Shown: positions 1 to 7,782, counted from the stretch's first letter. The stretch is DNA of 13,763 bases from RGIG5579 sp045531235 (GCA_045531235.1 JAZSDQ010000102.1:1-13763); one strand, 5' to 3'. Notes: generated by a model not told the origin, from the letters alone. Made by a program: numbers and translations.

Positions 1-1579
1 AAGAGGTAAGGTGGCAAGATGGATCCAGTGCCTGGGGGATACGGAAAAGCACGGACTTTTCGTTCACTTTATGCCCGACCGTGAGATCTTCACCGAGCTT
101 GATTTTGACTATACCACCGTACTGAACCGTCTTCGCGAGCAGGCCTTCCTTACTGCCGGAGTTACCATTGAGCTTTTTGATGAAAGAGAGTTCGACGGTC
201 ACAGCGCTTTGGAAGCCGATCTGGAAAACGGCCTCGTAGTGGAAGAAGAAGTGGAAGACGAGGAAGAAAGAGAAGACGGCGGCTACTACCGCAAGGAAAA
301 GGAAAAGAAGCACGTAACGCTGTGCTTTGAAGGCGGTATCCGTTCCTTCGTTTCTTATCTCAATGAAAAGAAGAGATGCAACGTTCTCAATGAAAAGGTC
401 ATCTATCTTTCCTGCGAGGGCAAGGGCTGTACTGCCGAGGTAGCTCTTCAGTATAACGACGGCTATCAGGATATGTCCCTTTCCTTTGCCAATAATATCC
501 ACACCCCCGAGGGCGGTACCCACGAAACCGGCTTTAAAACCGGTCTTACCAAGGTATTTAACGAATATGCCAAGAAATACGGATTTTTAAAGGACAGCGA
601 CAAGAAATTCTCCGGCGAGGACGTTCGTGAAGGTCTTACCAGCGTTCTTTCCGTCAAGGTAGAAGAAACCCAGTTTGAAGGACAGACCAAAACCAAGCTG
701 GGTAACGTAGAGGTCAGACCTCTTGTTGACGGAATGATGACGACAAAGCTGGGAGAATATTTTGAAGAAAATCCTCAGGTAGCAAAGCTTCTCATTGAAA
801 AAGCCCTTTCTGCCAACCGCGCCCGGGAAGCGGCAAAGAAGGCAAGAGAGGCTTCCCGCCGGAAATCTCCTCTGGAAAGCGGCGGACATCCCGATAAGCT
901 TGCCGACTGCCAGGAAAAGGATCCCTCCAAGAGCGAGATCTTCTTCGTAGAGGGAGATTCTGCAGGCGGTACCGCCAAGGACGGCAGAGATTCCAAATAT
1001 CAGGCAATTTTGCCTCTCCGCGGTAAGATCCTCAACGTTGAAAAGGCGCGCCTTGACAAGGTTTACGCTTCTACCCAGATCATTCCCATCATTCAGGTGT
1101 TGGGCTGCGGTATCGGCGATGATTTTGATATTGAAAAGCTCCGCTACGGGAAGATCATTCTGATGGCGGATGCCGACGTGGACGGCGCCCACATCAAAAC
1201 CCTGCTTCTCACCTTCTTCTTCCGCCACATGCGCCCCCTCATTGAGCAGGGCCACGTATTCTGCGCCATGCCTCCCCTTTATAAGGTATTTAAGGGCAAG
1301 CAGCAGGAATACGCCTTCTCCGATGAAGAAAGAGATGAGATCATAGCAAGAATGGGCGAAAATACCCAGGCAGAACGGTACAAAGGTCTTGGTGAAATGG
1401 ATGCCTCTCAGCTGTGGGAGACCACCATGGATCCGGAAAGAAGAACCCTCATTGCCGTCAGCATTGAAGATGCCTACGCCGCCGATGAAACCTTCACCCT
1501 CCTCATGGGCGATAAGGTAGAACCCAGACGAGAATTTATCGAGCAGAACGCAAAATACGTTCAAAATCTTGATATTTAA
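1..1579 (+). CDS. gyrB: DNA gyrase subunit B, 3' part (5' end outside window)
   Basis: ATPase and TOPRIM subunit of type II topoisomerase gyrase, which introduces negative supercoils with GyrA in the cytoplasm. The reading frame is open to the left edge (first full codon at base 2), and the first residues match the middle of the GyrB ATPase domain, so the N-terminus is missing. The GTG at 11 is internal. Counting from that GTG, the transducer region is at about 150-290, the TOPRIM motif EGDSAGG at 314-320, the metal-binding DADVDG at 387-392, and the C-terminal RYKGLGEM and MGDKVEPRR signatures follow. KLADC, PLRGKILNVEKARLDK and the NLDI ending point to GyrB rather than ParE. An unusual acidic stretch lies at about residues 60-100 (see findings). 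gyrA follows after a 243-bp gap rich in DnaA boxes. Confidence 0.97.
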   Translation, partial: RGKVARWIQCLGDTEKHGLFVHFMPDREIFTELDFDYTTVLNRLREQAFLTAGVTIELFDEREFDGHSALEADLENGLVVEEEVEDEEEREDGGYYRKEKEKKHVTLCFEGGIRSFVSYLNEKKRCNVLNEKVIYLSCEGKGCTAEVALQYNDGYQDMSLSFANNIHTPEGGTHETGFKTGLTKVFNEYAKKYGFLKDSDKKFSGEDVREGLTSVLSVKVEETQFEGQTKTKLGNVEVRPLVDGMMTTKLGEYFEENPQVAKLLIEKALSANRAREAAKKAREASRRKSPLESGGHPDKLADCQEKDPSKSEIFFVEGDSAGGTAKDGRDSKYQAILPLRGKILNVEKARLDKVYASTQIIPIIQVLGCGIGDDFDIEKLRYGKIILMADADVDGAHIKTLLLTFFFRHMRPLIEQGHVFCAMPPLYKVFKGKQQEYAFSDEERDEIIARMGENTQAERYKGLGEMDASQLWETTMDPERRTLIAVSIEDAYAADETFTLLMGDKVEPRREFIEQNAKYVQNLDI

Positions 1580-1580
1580 T

Positions 1581-1589
1581 TGTGGATAA
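1581..1589 (-). promoter_or_regulatory. perfect DnaA box TTATCCACA
   Basis: Reads TGTGGATAA on the plus strand, which is an exact reverse complement of the consensus DnaA box. It begins two bases after the gyrB stop codon. Confidence 0.8.
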
Positions 1590-1628
1590 CCCTGTGGAAT
1601 CTGTGTGAAACTAAGATTTCCACAAAAG

Positions 1629-1637
1629 TTTTCCACA
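1629..1637 (+). promoter_or_regulatory. near-consensus DnaA box TTTTCCACA
   Basis: One mismatch from TTATCCACA. It also forms the left arm of an imperfect hairpin with the TGTGGGAAA at 1641-1649 (loop AGC, one G-T pair). Confidence 0.65.
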
Positions 1638-1639
1638 AG

Positions 1640-1662
1640 CTGTGGGAAACTCATTCCCACAG
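1640..1662. repeat. perfect 9-bp inverted repeat in the DnaA-box cluster
   Basis: CTGTGGGAA (1640-1648) and TTCCCACAG (1654-1662) are perfect reverse complements around a 5-base spacer. No T-run follows, so it does not look like a terminator. Each arm contains a TCCCACA-type DnaA-like motif, so the two would be oppositely oriented binding sites. Confidence 0.75.
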
Positions 1663-1703
1663 GAAACCAGAAAAAATTTCCCTTGAAATCAAAGCATTTT
1701 CAC

Positions 1704-1721
1704 AAAAAGTGTTCACTTTTT
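1704..1721. repeat. 8-bp perfect inverted repeat with TT centre
   Basis: AAAAAGTG (1704-1711) and CACTTTTT (1714-1721) surround TT. The stem is AT-rich and the right arm is followed by one more T. It could be a weak terminator for gyrB or an operator; the sequence does not decide. Confidence 0.5.
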
Positions 1722-1822
1722 TCCACCGAAAAACCAAAGAGTTTTTCACAGTAGCAAAAGGCAGATTTTCTTGTGAAACTTTTCCCCGTGAAACATCTGC
1801 CCCGAAGAAAGGATCATCCTAA

Positions 1823-4387
1823 ATGGAACTGAATTTAGAAGGACTGAAAATCGAAAACGTAGATATTGTCAAGGAGATCAAGCGCTCTTATATCGACTAT
1901 TCCATGAGCGTTATCGTCGGCCGAGCTCTGCCCGACGTTCGTGACGGCTTAAAACCCGTACATCGCCGTATTCTCTACGCTATGTACGACGATAAGCTCA
2001 CCCATGACAAGCCCTTCCGCAAATCTGCAACCACCGTCGGTAACGTGCTGGGTCACTACCATCCCCACGGTGACAGTGCAGTATACGACGCCATGGTACG
2101 CCTTGCCCAAGGCTTTTCCATGCGCTATCCCCTCGTTGAGGGCCACGGTAACTTCGGCAATATTGACGGTGACGGCGCTGCTGCCTACCGTTATACCGAG
2201 GCGAGAATGGCAAGAATGGCAAACTTTATGCTTCAGGATATCGAAAAGGACGTGGTGGACTTCGTCCCCAACTTCGATAACAAGCAGAAAGAGCCTACCG
2301 TTCTTCCCAGCCGATTCCCCAACCTCCTTTGCAACGGCTCTGTGGGTATTGCCGTCGGTATGGCAACCAATATCCCCCCTCACAACCTTTGTGAAGTCAT
2401 TGATGCCGTCATTTATCTCATGGATCACAGAGATTGCGAGCTTCGCGATCTCATGCAGTTCGTCAAAGGCCCCGACTTCCCCACTGCGGCGAAGATCTAC
2501 GGTACCAACGGCATTGAACAGGCATATCTTACCGGTCGCGGCAAGGTGCTGATGCGCTCACGGGTACATTTTGAGACCCGCGGTAAGAAGGAAGCCATCA
2601 TTGTAGATGAAATTCCCTATCAGGTAAATAAATCCGATCTGGTTCGCGGCATTGCCGACCTTGTCAAGGATAAGAGAGTGGAAGGCATTACCGACCTTCG
2701 CGATGAAAGCTGTAAGGGGAAGATCCGCATTGTCATTGAGCTTCGCCAGGATGCCAACCGTGACGTGGTATTAAATCTCCTTTACAAATATTCCCGTCTG
2801 CAGGAAACCTTTGCCATCAATATGCTGGCGCTGGTGAACGGAGAGCCGAAGACTCTGACTTTAAAGCAGATGCTCAGCTATTATCTGAAGCATCAGGAGC
2901 AGGTTATCTCCCGCAGAACTCAATTTGAACTGAATAAGGCCCTTGCCCGTCTTCACATTCTGGAAGGCTACAAGATCGCCATTGATCATATTGAAGAGGT
3001 CATTCGCATTATCCGCAGCCATAAGACCGTAGCGGAAGCAAAGGCCGCTTTGATGGAGCGCTTCCGCTTTTCCGATGCTCAGGGTCAGGCCATTGTGGAA
3101 ATGCCTCTCGGCCGTCTCGCCGGTCTTGAAATTGAAAAGATCCTTGAGGAAATGGCGGATAAGAGAGCCCTCGTTGCCCGTCTTCAGGATATTCTTGCCA
3201 ACGAAGACAAGCTTTTTGCCGTTTTGAAGGACGAGCTTCTGGATATCAAAAACCGCTTTGGCGATGCCCGTCGCACCACCATTGAAGAAGCGGCAGACGA
3301 TATTATTCTGGAAGATCTCATTGAAAAACATAAAGCGGTCATCACCGTGACCCACGCAGGCTACATCAAGCGCCAAAGACTGAGCGAGTACGAAGCTCAG
3401 CATACCGGAGGTAAGGGTATGCGCGCCCTCACCACCAAGGAAGAAGACTCCATTCGTGATATCGTGGTCAGCCACAGCCATAATTTTGTGTTCTTCTTCT
3501 CCAATTTCGGCCGTCTTTACGTAAAGAAGTGCTATGAAATTCCCGAGGCAGGAAGAAATGCCAAGGGTACCAACCTTGTGAACGTTCTCAACTTGAAAGA
3601 GGGCGAGAAGATCACCGCCTTCCTTTCCGTTCCCAAGATCAATACGGAAGAAATTCTGTCCTTTGTAACCAAAGAAGGCTTTGTGAAGCGCACTCCCTTG
3701 AAACTGTTCCGCCACATTCGCCGTGACGGTGTAAAGGCCATTACCCTCGGTGAAACCGACGAGCTTCTTTTCGTTACCAAGACCTTGGGTGACGGGGATC
3801 TTTTCGTTGCCGCAACTAGTGGCCTTGCCGTTCGCTTCGCGGAAGAGGAAGTCAGACTGATGGGCAGAACAGCCCGCGGCGTCCGCGCGATCCGCCTTTC
3901 CGAAGGTGCTTATGTTTGTGGCGCACTCGCCATTGCAGCGGAAGAAGAAAAGAATCTTGTTACCTTGACGGATAACGGCGTAGGCAAACGCAGTGATTTT
4001 GGCGAATTCAATGCCAAGCACCGCGGCGGCAAGGGTATGAAGTGTCAGAAGCTTGGCGGTAAGGCTGGCGAGAGCCTTGTTGGTATTGCCGCAGTCCGTG
4101 AAGAAGACGATCTTATCATCATCGCTTCCAACGGCAAGATGATCCGCGTTCACGCCAACGATATTTCTCTCGTCGGCAGAGGCAGCGCAGGTATCTTTGT
4201 CATTCGTCCCGAAGAGGGCGAAGTGGTTACCAGCTTCCAGAGAGTTACGGGAGAAGATGAAATTCAGAAGGAAGCTATGCTTGCGGAAGAATCGGGAGAA
4301 ACCCTGGTAGAGGACGGAACGGACGGAGAAGATCTGCCCGAGCTTCCCGAAGAAGCGGAAGAAGCCGCAACAGACAGCGAAGAATGA
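1823..4387 (+). CDS. gyrA: DNA gyrase subunit A
   Basis: DNA breakage and rejoining subunit of gyrase, 854 residues, full length. The N-terminal winged-helix and tower domain contains ALPDVRDGLKPVHRRIL at 35-51, and the catalytic tyrosine is Y124 with R123 beside it. The quinolone-determining positions carry the usual S85 and D89 (E. coli 83 and 87), so no classical resistance change is seen. The C-terminal beta-pinwheel follows from about residue 510. The position of the GyrA box (526-532) reads QHTGGKG instead of the usual QRRGGKG type, and a second RGGKG-containing loop occurs later in the pinwheel. The tail is strongly acidic. The start is set by AAAGGAT at 1808-1814, eight bases before ATG. 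The stop overlaps the next gene by ATGA. Confidence 0.97.
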   Translation: MELNLEGLKIENVDIVKEIKRSYIDYSMSVIVGRALPDVRDGLKPVHRRILYAMYDDKLTHDKPFRKSATTVGNVLGHYHPHGDSAVYDAMVRLAQGFSMRYPLVEGHGNFGNIDGDGAAAYRYTEARMARMANFMLQDIEKDVVDFVPNFDNKQKEPTVLPSRFPNLLCNGSVGIAVGMATNIPPHNLCEVIDAVIYLMDHRDCELRDLMQFVKGPDFPTAAKIYGTNGIEQAYLTGRGKVLMRSRVHFETRGKKEAIIVDEIPYQVNKSDLVRGIADLVKDKRVEGITDLRDESCKGKIRIVIELRQDANRDVVLNLLYKYSRLQETFAINMLALVNGEPKTLTLKQMLSYYLKHQEQVISRRTQFELNKALARLHILEGYKIAIDHIEEVIRIIRSHKTVAEAKAALMERFRFSDAQGQAIVEMPLGRLAGLEIEKILEEMADKRALVARLQDILANEDKLFAVLKDELLDIKNRFGDARRTTIEEAADDIILEDLIEKHKAVITVTHAGYIKRQRLSEYEAQHTGGKGMRALTTKEEDSIRDIVVSHSHNFVFFFSNFGRLYVKKCYEIPEAGRNAKGTNLVNVLNLKEGEKITAFLSVPKINTEEILSFVTKEGFVKRTPLKLFRHIRRDGVKAITLGETDELLFVTKTLGDGDLFVAATSGLAVRFAEEEVRLMGRTARGVRAIRLSEGAYVCGALAIAAEEEKNLVTLTDNGVGKRSDFGEFNAKHRGGKGMKCQKLGGKAGESLVGIAAVREEDDLIIIASNGKMIRVHANDISLVGRGSAGIFVIRPEEGEVVTSFQRVTGEDEIQKEAMLAEESGETLVEDGTDGEDLPELPEEAEEAATDSEE

Positions 4388-4884
4388 TAGAAAATCTTGG
4401 CGGCGGTGTATATCTTTACACCGCCGATGGCGTTTTGGAAAATAAGGATCGCCTTTCCCTGGCAGCGGCAGAATATTTTTCCGCTACGGGTATTTCACCC
4501 AGGAAAATTATCAAAGCGCCGTCGGGCAAGCCTTCTTTTGAAGGTGAGGGGCTGTATCTTTCCCCAAGCCATACCGCCTCCTTTTACGCCGTTGCCTTTG
4601 CCCCCTTTCCCATCGGTCTGGATCTGGAAAAGGAAGAAATTGAAAAGGATCGGGTGCGGGAAAAATATTTTACTCTGATAGAAAAAAAACTTCCCTTTTC
4701 CTTGGTTTGGACGGTGAAAGAAGCGGTTGCCAAGCTGACGGGAGAGGGACTTTCCGCCGTAGGTCGGGTATTTCTTGCGGGAGATGCCCCCGAAGCAAGG
4801 CTGGACGGCGAAAAATATCAATTTTCAAGCTTTACGGAAAACGGGCTTCGCTTTACCCTTGCCCGAAGAAAGAGGAAGGTATGA
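4384..4884 (+). CDS. Sfp-type 4'-phosphopantetheinyl transferase, short form
   Basis: Likely transfers the 4'-phosphopantetheine arm of coenzyme A to a serine of an acyl or peptidyl carrier protein. The 166 residues carry the Sfp-superfamily motifs in order: GKPSF at 48-52, the SH pair at 62-63, GLDLE with metal ligands D80 and E82, and WTVKEAVAK at 109-117 with E113 as the third metal ligand and K117. It is shorter than Sfp proper (about 220 residues), with the shortening mainly before the GKPSF motif. The ATG lies within the gyrA stop (ATGA overlap) and the stop likewise overlaps the next gene, so translation is probably coupled. No carrier protein gene is in the window, so the substrate is unknown; fatty-acid ACP is the plain guess. 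Confidence 0.9.
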   Translation: MIENLGGGVYLYTADGVLENKDRLSLAAAEYFSATGISPRKIIKAPSGKPSFEGEGLYLSPSHTASFYAVAFAPFPIGLDLEKEEIEKDRVREKYFTLIEKKLPFSLVWTVKEAVAKLTGEGLSAVGRVFLAGDAPEARLDGEKYQFSSFTENGLRFTLARRKRKV

Positions 4885-5213
4885 CAGAAAAGCGTTTTCG
4901 CACTTTGGATGAAGGCTTTTTGTGCCACCATTGCGGAAAAGAGGTCCTGCCCAACGAGGTGACCAGCAGGGACCACTGCCCCCACTGTCTGTATTCTCTT
5001 CACGTGGATATCCATCCCGGTGACCGCGCCAATCCCTGCCGCGGCTCTCTCCGTCCCGTTTCTGCAGAGCCCCATGCAAAAAAGGGCTTTGTAATTATCT
5101 ACCGCTGCGAAAAATGCGGTGAAATCCTGCGGAACAAGGCGGCGCTGACGGGAAACACCCCCGATAATATGGAACTTATCATAAAACTGACTGCAAATCC
5201 GATGGAGGAATAA
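4881..5213 (+). CDS. RNHCP-domain zinc-ribbon protein, function unknown
   Basis: A 110-residue protein of the RNHCP family, named for an R-N-H-C-P motif. Here the motif reads RDHCPHC at 30-36, so N is replaced by D, followed by the family-typical SLHVD and PGDRA. Three CxxC pairs are visible: C15/C18, C33/C36 and C76/C79, which would suit one or two structural zinc sites. There is no signal peptide or membrane segment. The frame is open further upstream (from 4707), but that part overlaps the phosphopantetheinyl transferase gene. The ATG at 4881 has GAGGAAGG just before it and forms an ATGA overlap with that gene, so it is preferred. No biochemical role is established for the family as far as I know. 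Confidence 0.88.
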   Translation: MTEKRFRTLDEGFLCHHCGKEVLPNEVTSRDHCPHCLYSLHVDIHPGDRANPCRGSLRPVSAEPHAKKGFVIIYRCEKCGEILRNKAALTGNTPDNMELIIKLTANPMEE

Positions 5214-5219
5214 ACTTAC

Positions 5220-7781
5220 ATGGCGAAAAAAAGAACTGCCAAACGCTCACCCAAGGAGGTCAAGAGCCGCCGCCGTCCCGAGGACCGTGGAATTCATATT
5301 TTAATGCCCTATATTCTCGGAATTCTGGCGCTGTTTTTTGCTCTTTGCTTTGTTTTGGGCGAAGAAAAAATGGGATATCTGGGGTATCTCGGTGCACTGC
5401 TTCGGGGACTTTTCTCCTTTGGCGCGTACCTTGCCCCCGTGTGCCTTGTGCTTCACGCCGTTTTTTATAAAAGAGATCTTCTGGCAGGAAGCTATTTGTA
5501 TAAATTCTGGTTCAGCTTCGGCGATATGACCTTTCTCGGTGTTCTTTGCGCTCTTTTGGCAGGAAAAGAACCCAGCTTTTCCTTTGCGGAAAACTATGCC
5601 GCAGGGCTGGATCTGACGGGGGGCGGCCTCATCGGCGGCCTGATGTTCGCTCTTTTAAAGAAGACCGTAGGGGTATTTACCCCTGTCATTACCATACTCG
5701 CTTTGATCATCTTTACCACCTTCCTCTTCGGCAAGACTCCCGTGGATCTTGTGCGCAGCGTGATCATTCCCCTTGGGGAAAGACTGAGAGAAGGCAGAGA
5801 AGAACGCCTTGACCGTCAGGCCGAGGAAAGAGAGGCGCGGGAAGAAGAGCGCCTTCGCCTGGCTGAAGAAAGGGCCAAGGAAAAATATCGCCTGAGAGAA
5901 GAAGTGCGGGAAGAAAAACGGCGCAAAAAGGAAAAATGCCCTGCTAATATGGAATCGGGCGAGCCTGTCACCGAAGATGTTTACGAGGATCACATTCCCG
6001 ATGACGAGGTGCAGATCCGCCTTTCCGAGGAAGAAGAGATTCCTTTGGAAGCAGAGGAAGAAGTACGGGAATTTATCCCCATCGAAGAAATTGAGTCGGA
6101 GCCTCACCCCGACCTTCACGGCGAGATCCTTGAAATTTTTGAAGGAAACAGTGATATTGACCCTGCCAAGGCGGAAAAAGAGATCCGCGAGCAGCTGAGT
6201 GAAAAATACGAGGACGAATTCTATCAGGACAAAGAGGAGATTGAGATCGGCGAGGAAAAGCCGGAAGAGCCTTTGTACCACTTCCCTCCCGTATCCCTTT
6301 TGCAGGCGGCGCCCCCCAGCTCTCCCACTTCCGGTACGGAGCAGGAGCAAACGGCGAAAAAGCTTGTGGAGACCCTTGCAAGCTTTGGCGTAAAAACTAC
6401 GGTCTGCGGCATTGCCAAAGGCCCTGCCGTTACCCGCTACGAATTGCAGCCTCAGCCCGGTGTGAGAGTGCGCTCCATTGTAAATCTTACCGATGATATT
6501 GCCCTTGCCCTTGCGGCAGGCGGGATCCGAATTGAAGCGCCCATTCCCGGCAAAGAGGCGGTGGGTATTGAAGTTCCCAACCGTGCCAGAGAAACGGTTT
6601 ATGTCCGTGAGCTCATTGAGCGTCAGGAATTTGAGGAAAACTCTTCCCGATTGAACTGCGCTTTGGGAAAAGACGTGGCAGGCAAATCCATTTACTGTGA
6701 CCTTTCCAAAATGCCCCATATTCTCATTGCAGGTGCAACGGGTATGGGTAAATCGGTGTGTCTGAATTCTCTCATTATCAGTATGCTCTATCACGCCACC
6801 CCCGAAGAAGTGCAAATGATCCTCATTGACCCGAAAAAGGTGGAAATGGGTATGTACAACGGTATCCCCCATCTTCTCGTTCCCGTGGTCAGCGATTCCA
6901 AGAAAGCCGCAGGCGCGCTGAACTGGGCGGTCATTGAAATGGAAAAGCGCTTCATTGAAATGGAAGAAGTGGGCGTAAGAGATATTAAGCATTACAACGA
7001 AATTACGGCAAACGATCCCGAAAAGCGGCACATGTGCCATATCGTCATTATCATTGACGAGCTTGCGGATCTGATGATGACTGCCCGCGATGAAGTGGAA
7101 ACCAGCATCTGCCGCCTTGCACAGAAAGCGAGAGCCGCAGGTATGCACCTTGTCATCGGTACGCAGCGTCCCTCGGTAGATGTTATTACGGGTCTTATCA
7201 AGGCAAACGTGCCCAGCCGTATCGCTTGTACCGTAGCCAGCCAGGTGGACAGCCGTACCATTATTGATATCCAAGGCGCAGAAAAACTTATGGGCCGCGG
7301 CGATATGCTTTACGCACCCGTCGGCAGCGCCAAACCCCTCCGCGTACAAGGCTCCTTTGTATCCGAAAAGGAAATTGAAAGCGTTTGTGACTTTATCCGC
7401 AGTCAGAGAAGCGCTCACTACGATGAGGCAGTATCCAATCTCATTGAAAGAGAAGCGCAGAAATGCGGTGAAAAGAAAAAAGGCTTCTTCTCCTCCTCCG
7501 ATGAGGAGAGCGCAGGCGGCGCCGTGGGCCTTTTTGCCGATAAAGATCCCCTTTTGGAAAAGGCGATTGATCTTGCGATCACGGAAAAGAAGGTATCCAC
7601 TTCCCTGTTGCAGAGAAAGCTTTCCGTTGGCTATGCCCGCGCGGCAAAGCTTATTGATATGATGGCAGAAATGCACGTAGTAGGAGAATATGCAGGCTCT
7701 AAGCCTCGCGAGGTCCTTTGGAGTGACTCCTACTGGGCAGAATATAAAATGAAAGCGCTGGAAGATGCGCCCATTGACTGA
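5220..7781 (+). CDS. ftsK: FtsK/SpoIIIE-family DNA translocase
   Basis: Septum-associated, ATP-driven double-strand DNA pump that clears or exports chromosomal DNA at division or sporulation, 853 residues. After a basic N-terminus, about four membrane segments lie between residues 25 and 180. A long charged, probably coiled-coil linker (about 185-380) is rich in Glu and Arg. The motor follows, with Walker A GATGMGKS at 505-512, Walker B ending in D613-E614 (IIIDELADL), and GTQRPSVDVITG from 647. The C-terminal winged-helix gamma domain, which reads DNA orientation sequences, starts near 780. Walker A has Met where the family usually has Ser. GGAGGAA at 5204-5210 supports the ATG. It lies 6 bp after the RNHCP gene, within the gyrA operon. 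Confidence 0.97.
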   Translation: MAKKRTAKRSPKEVKSRRRPEDRGIHILMPYILGILALFFALCFVLGEEKMGYLGYLGALLRGLFSFGAYLAPVCLVLHAVFYKRDLLAGSYLYKFWFSFGDMTFLGVLCALLAGKEPSFSFAENYAAGLDLTGGGLIGGLMFALLKKTVGVFTPVITILALIIFTTFLFGKTPVDLVRSVIIPLGERLREGREERLDRQAEEREAREEERLRLAEERAKEKYRLREEVREEKRRKKEKCPANMESGEPVTEDVYEDHIPDDEVQIRLSEEEEIPLEAEEEVREFIPIEEIESEPHPDLHGEILEIFEGNSDIDPAKAEKEIREQLSEKYEDEFYQDKEEIEIGEEKPEEPLYHFPPVSLLQAAPPSSPTSGTEQEQTAKKLVETLASFGVKTTVCGIAKGPAVTRYELQPQPGVRVRSIVNLTDDIALALAAGGIRIEAPIPGKEAVGIEVPNRARETVYVRELIERQEFEENSSRLNCALGKDVAGKSIYCDLSKMPHILIAGATGMGKSVCLNSLIISMLYHATPEEVQMILIDPKKVEMGMYNGIPHLLVPVVSDSKKAAGALNWAVIEMEKRFIEMEEVGVRDIKHYNEITANDPEKRHMCHIVIIIDELADLMMTARDEVETSICRLAQKARAAGMHLVIGTQRPSVDVITGLIKANVPSRIACTVASQVDSRTIIDIQGAEKLMGRGDMLYAPVGSAKPLRVQGSFVSEKEIESVCDFIRSQRSAHYDEAVSNLIEREAQKCGEKKKGFFSSSDEESAGGAVGLFADKDPLLEKAIDLAITEKKVSTSLLQRKLSVGYARAAKLIDMMAEMHVVGEYAGSKPREVLWSDSYWAEYKMKALEDAPID

Positions 7782-7782
7782 T

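Larger units (their letters stand above)
1580..1822. other. DnaA-box-rich non-coding gap between gyrB and gyrA (candidate DnaA-binding or origin locus)
   Basis: The gap begins with a perfect DnaA box on the minus strand (1581-1589, TTATCCACA). Similar motifs follow at 1593-1601 and 1604-1612, a tandem spacing of 12 and 11 bp. Further CCACA or CCCACA-type motifs lie at 1616-1624, 1629-1637 (one mismatch), 1641-1649 and 1653-1661, with TTTTTCACA at 1742-1750. The middle part (about 1664-1760) is AT-rich, as an unwinding element would be. The gyrA ribosome binding site (AAAGGAT, 1808-1814) is at the right end. No convincing sigma-A promoter was seen. The frame stays open across the gap from a TTG, but the peptide resembles no known protein and has no ribosome binding site of its own. 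Origin function is inferred; DnaA binding is well supported by motif density. Confidence 0.65.

Noticed and set aside
824..831. CCCGGGAA inside gyrB as half of a Noc binding site
   Set aside because: Only the core and one arm match ATTTCCCGGGAAAT, and it is in conserved coding sequence.
587..1660. 357-codon open frame antisense to gyrB
   Set aside because: Shadow of gyrB that would run into the DnaA-box gap; no recognisable domains.
1580..1822. 80-codon open frame in the gyrB-gyrA gap starting at TTG
   Set aside because: It directly abuts the gyrB stop, has no ribosome binding site of its own, reads as a low-information peptide and covers the DnaA boxes and the gyrA ribosome binding site. 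The open frame is best explained by chance.
2861..4153. 430-codon open frame antisense to gyrA
   Set aside because: Shadow of gyrA; no family motifs and no promoter or ribosome binding site.
4707..4880. Upstream extension of the RNHCP protein
   Set aside because: It would overlap the phosphopantetheinyl transferase in another frame, and the family-like part starts at 4881, where a ribosome binding site and an ATGA junction are present.
5655..7676. 673-codon open frame antisense to ftsK
   Set aside because: It is an exact shadow of a highly conserved gene, caused by its codon use; the product resembles nothing and has no start signal.
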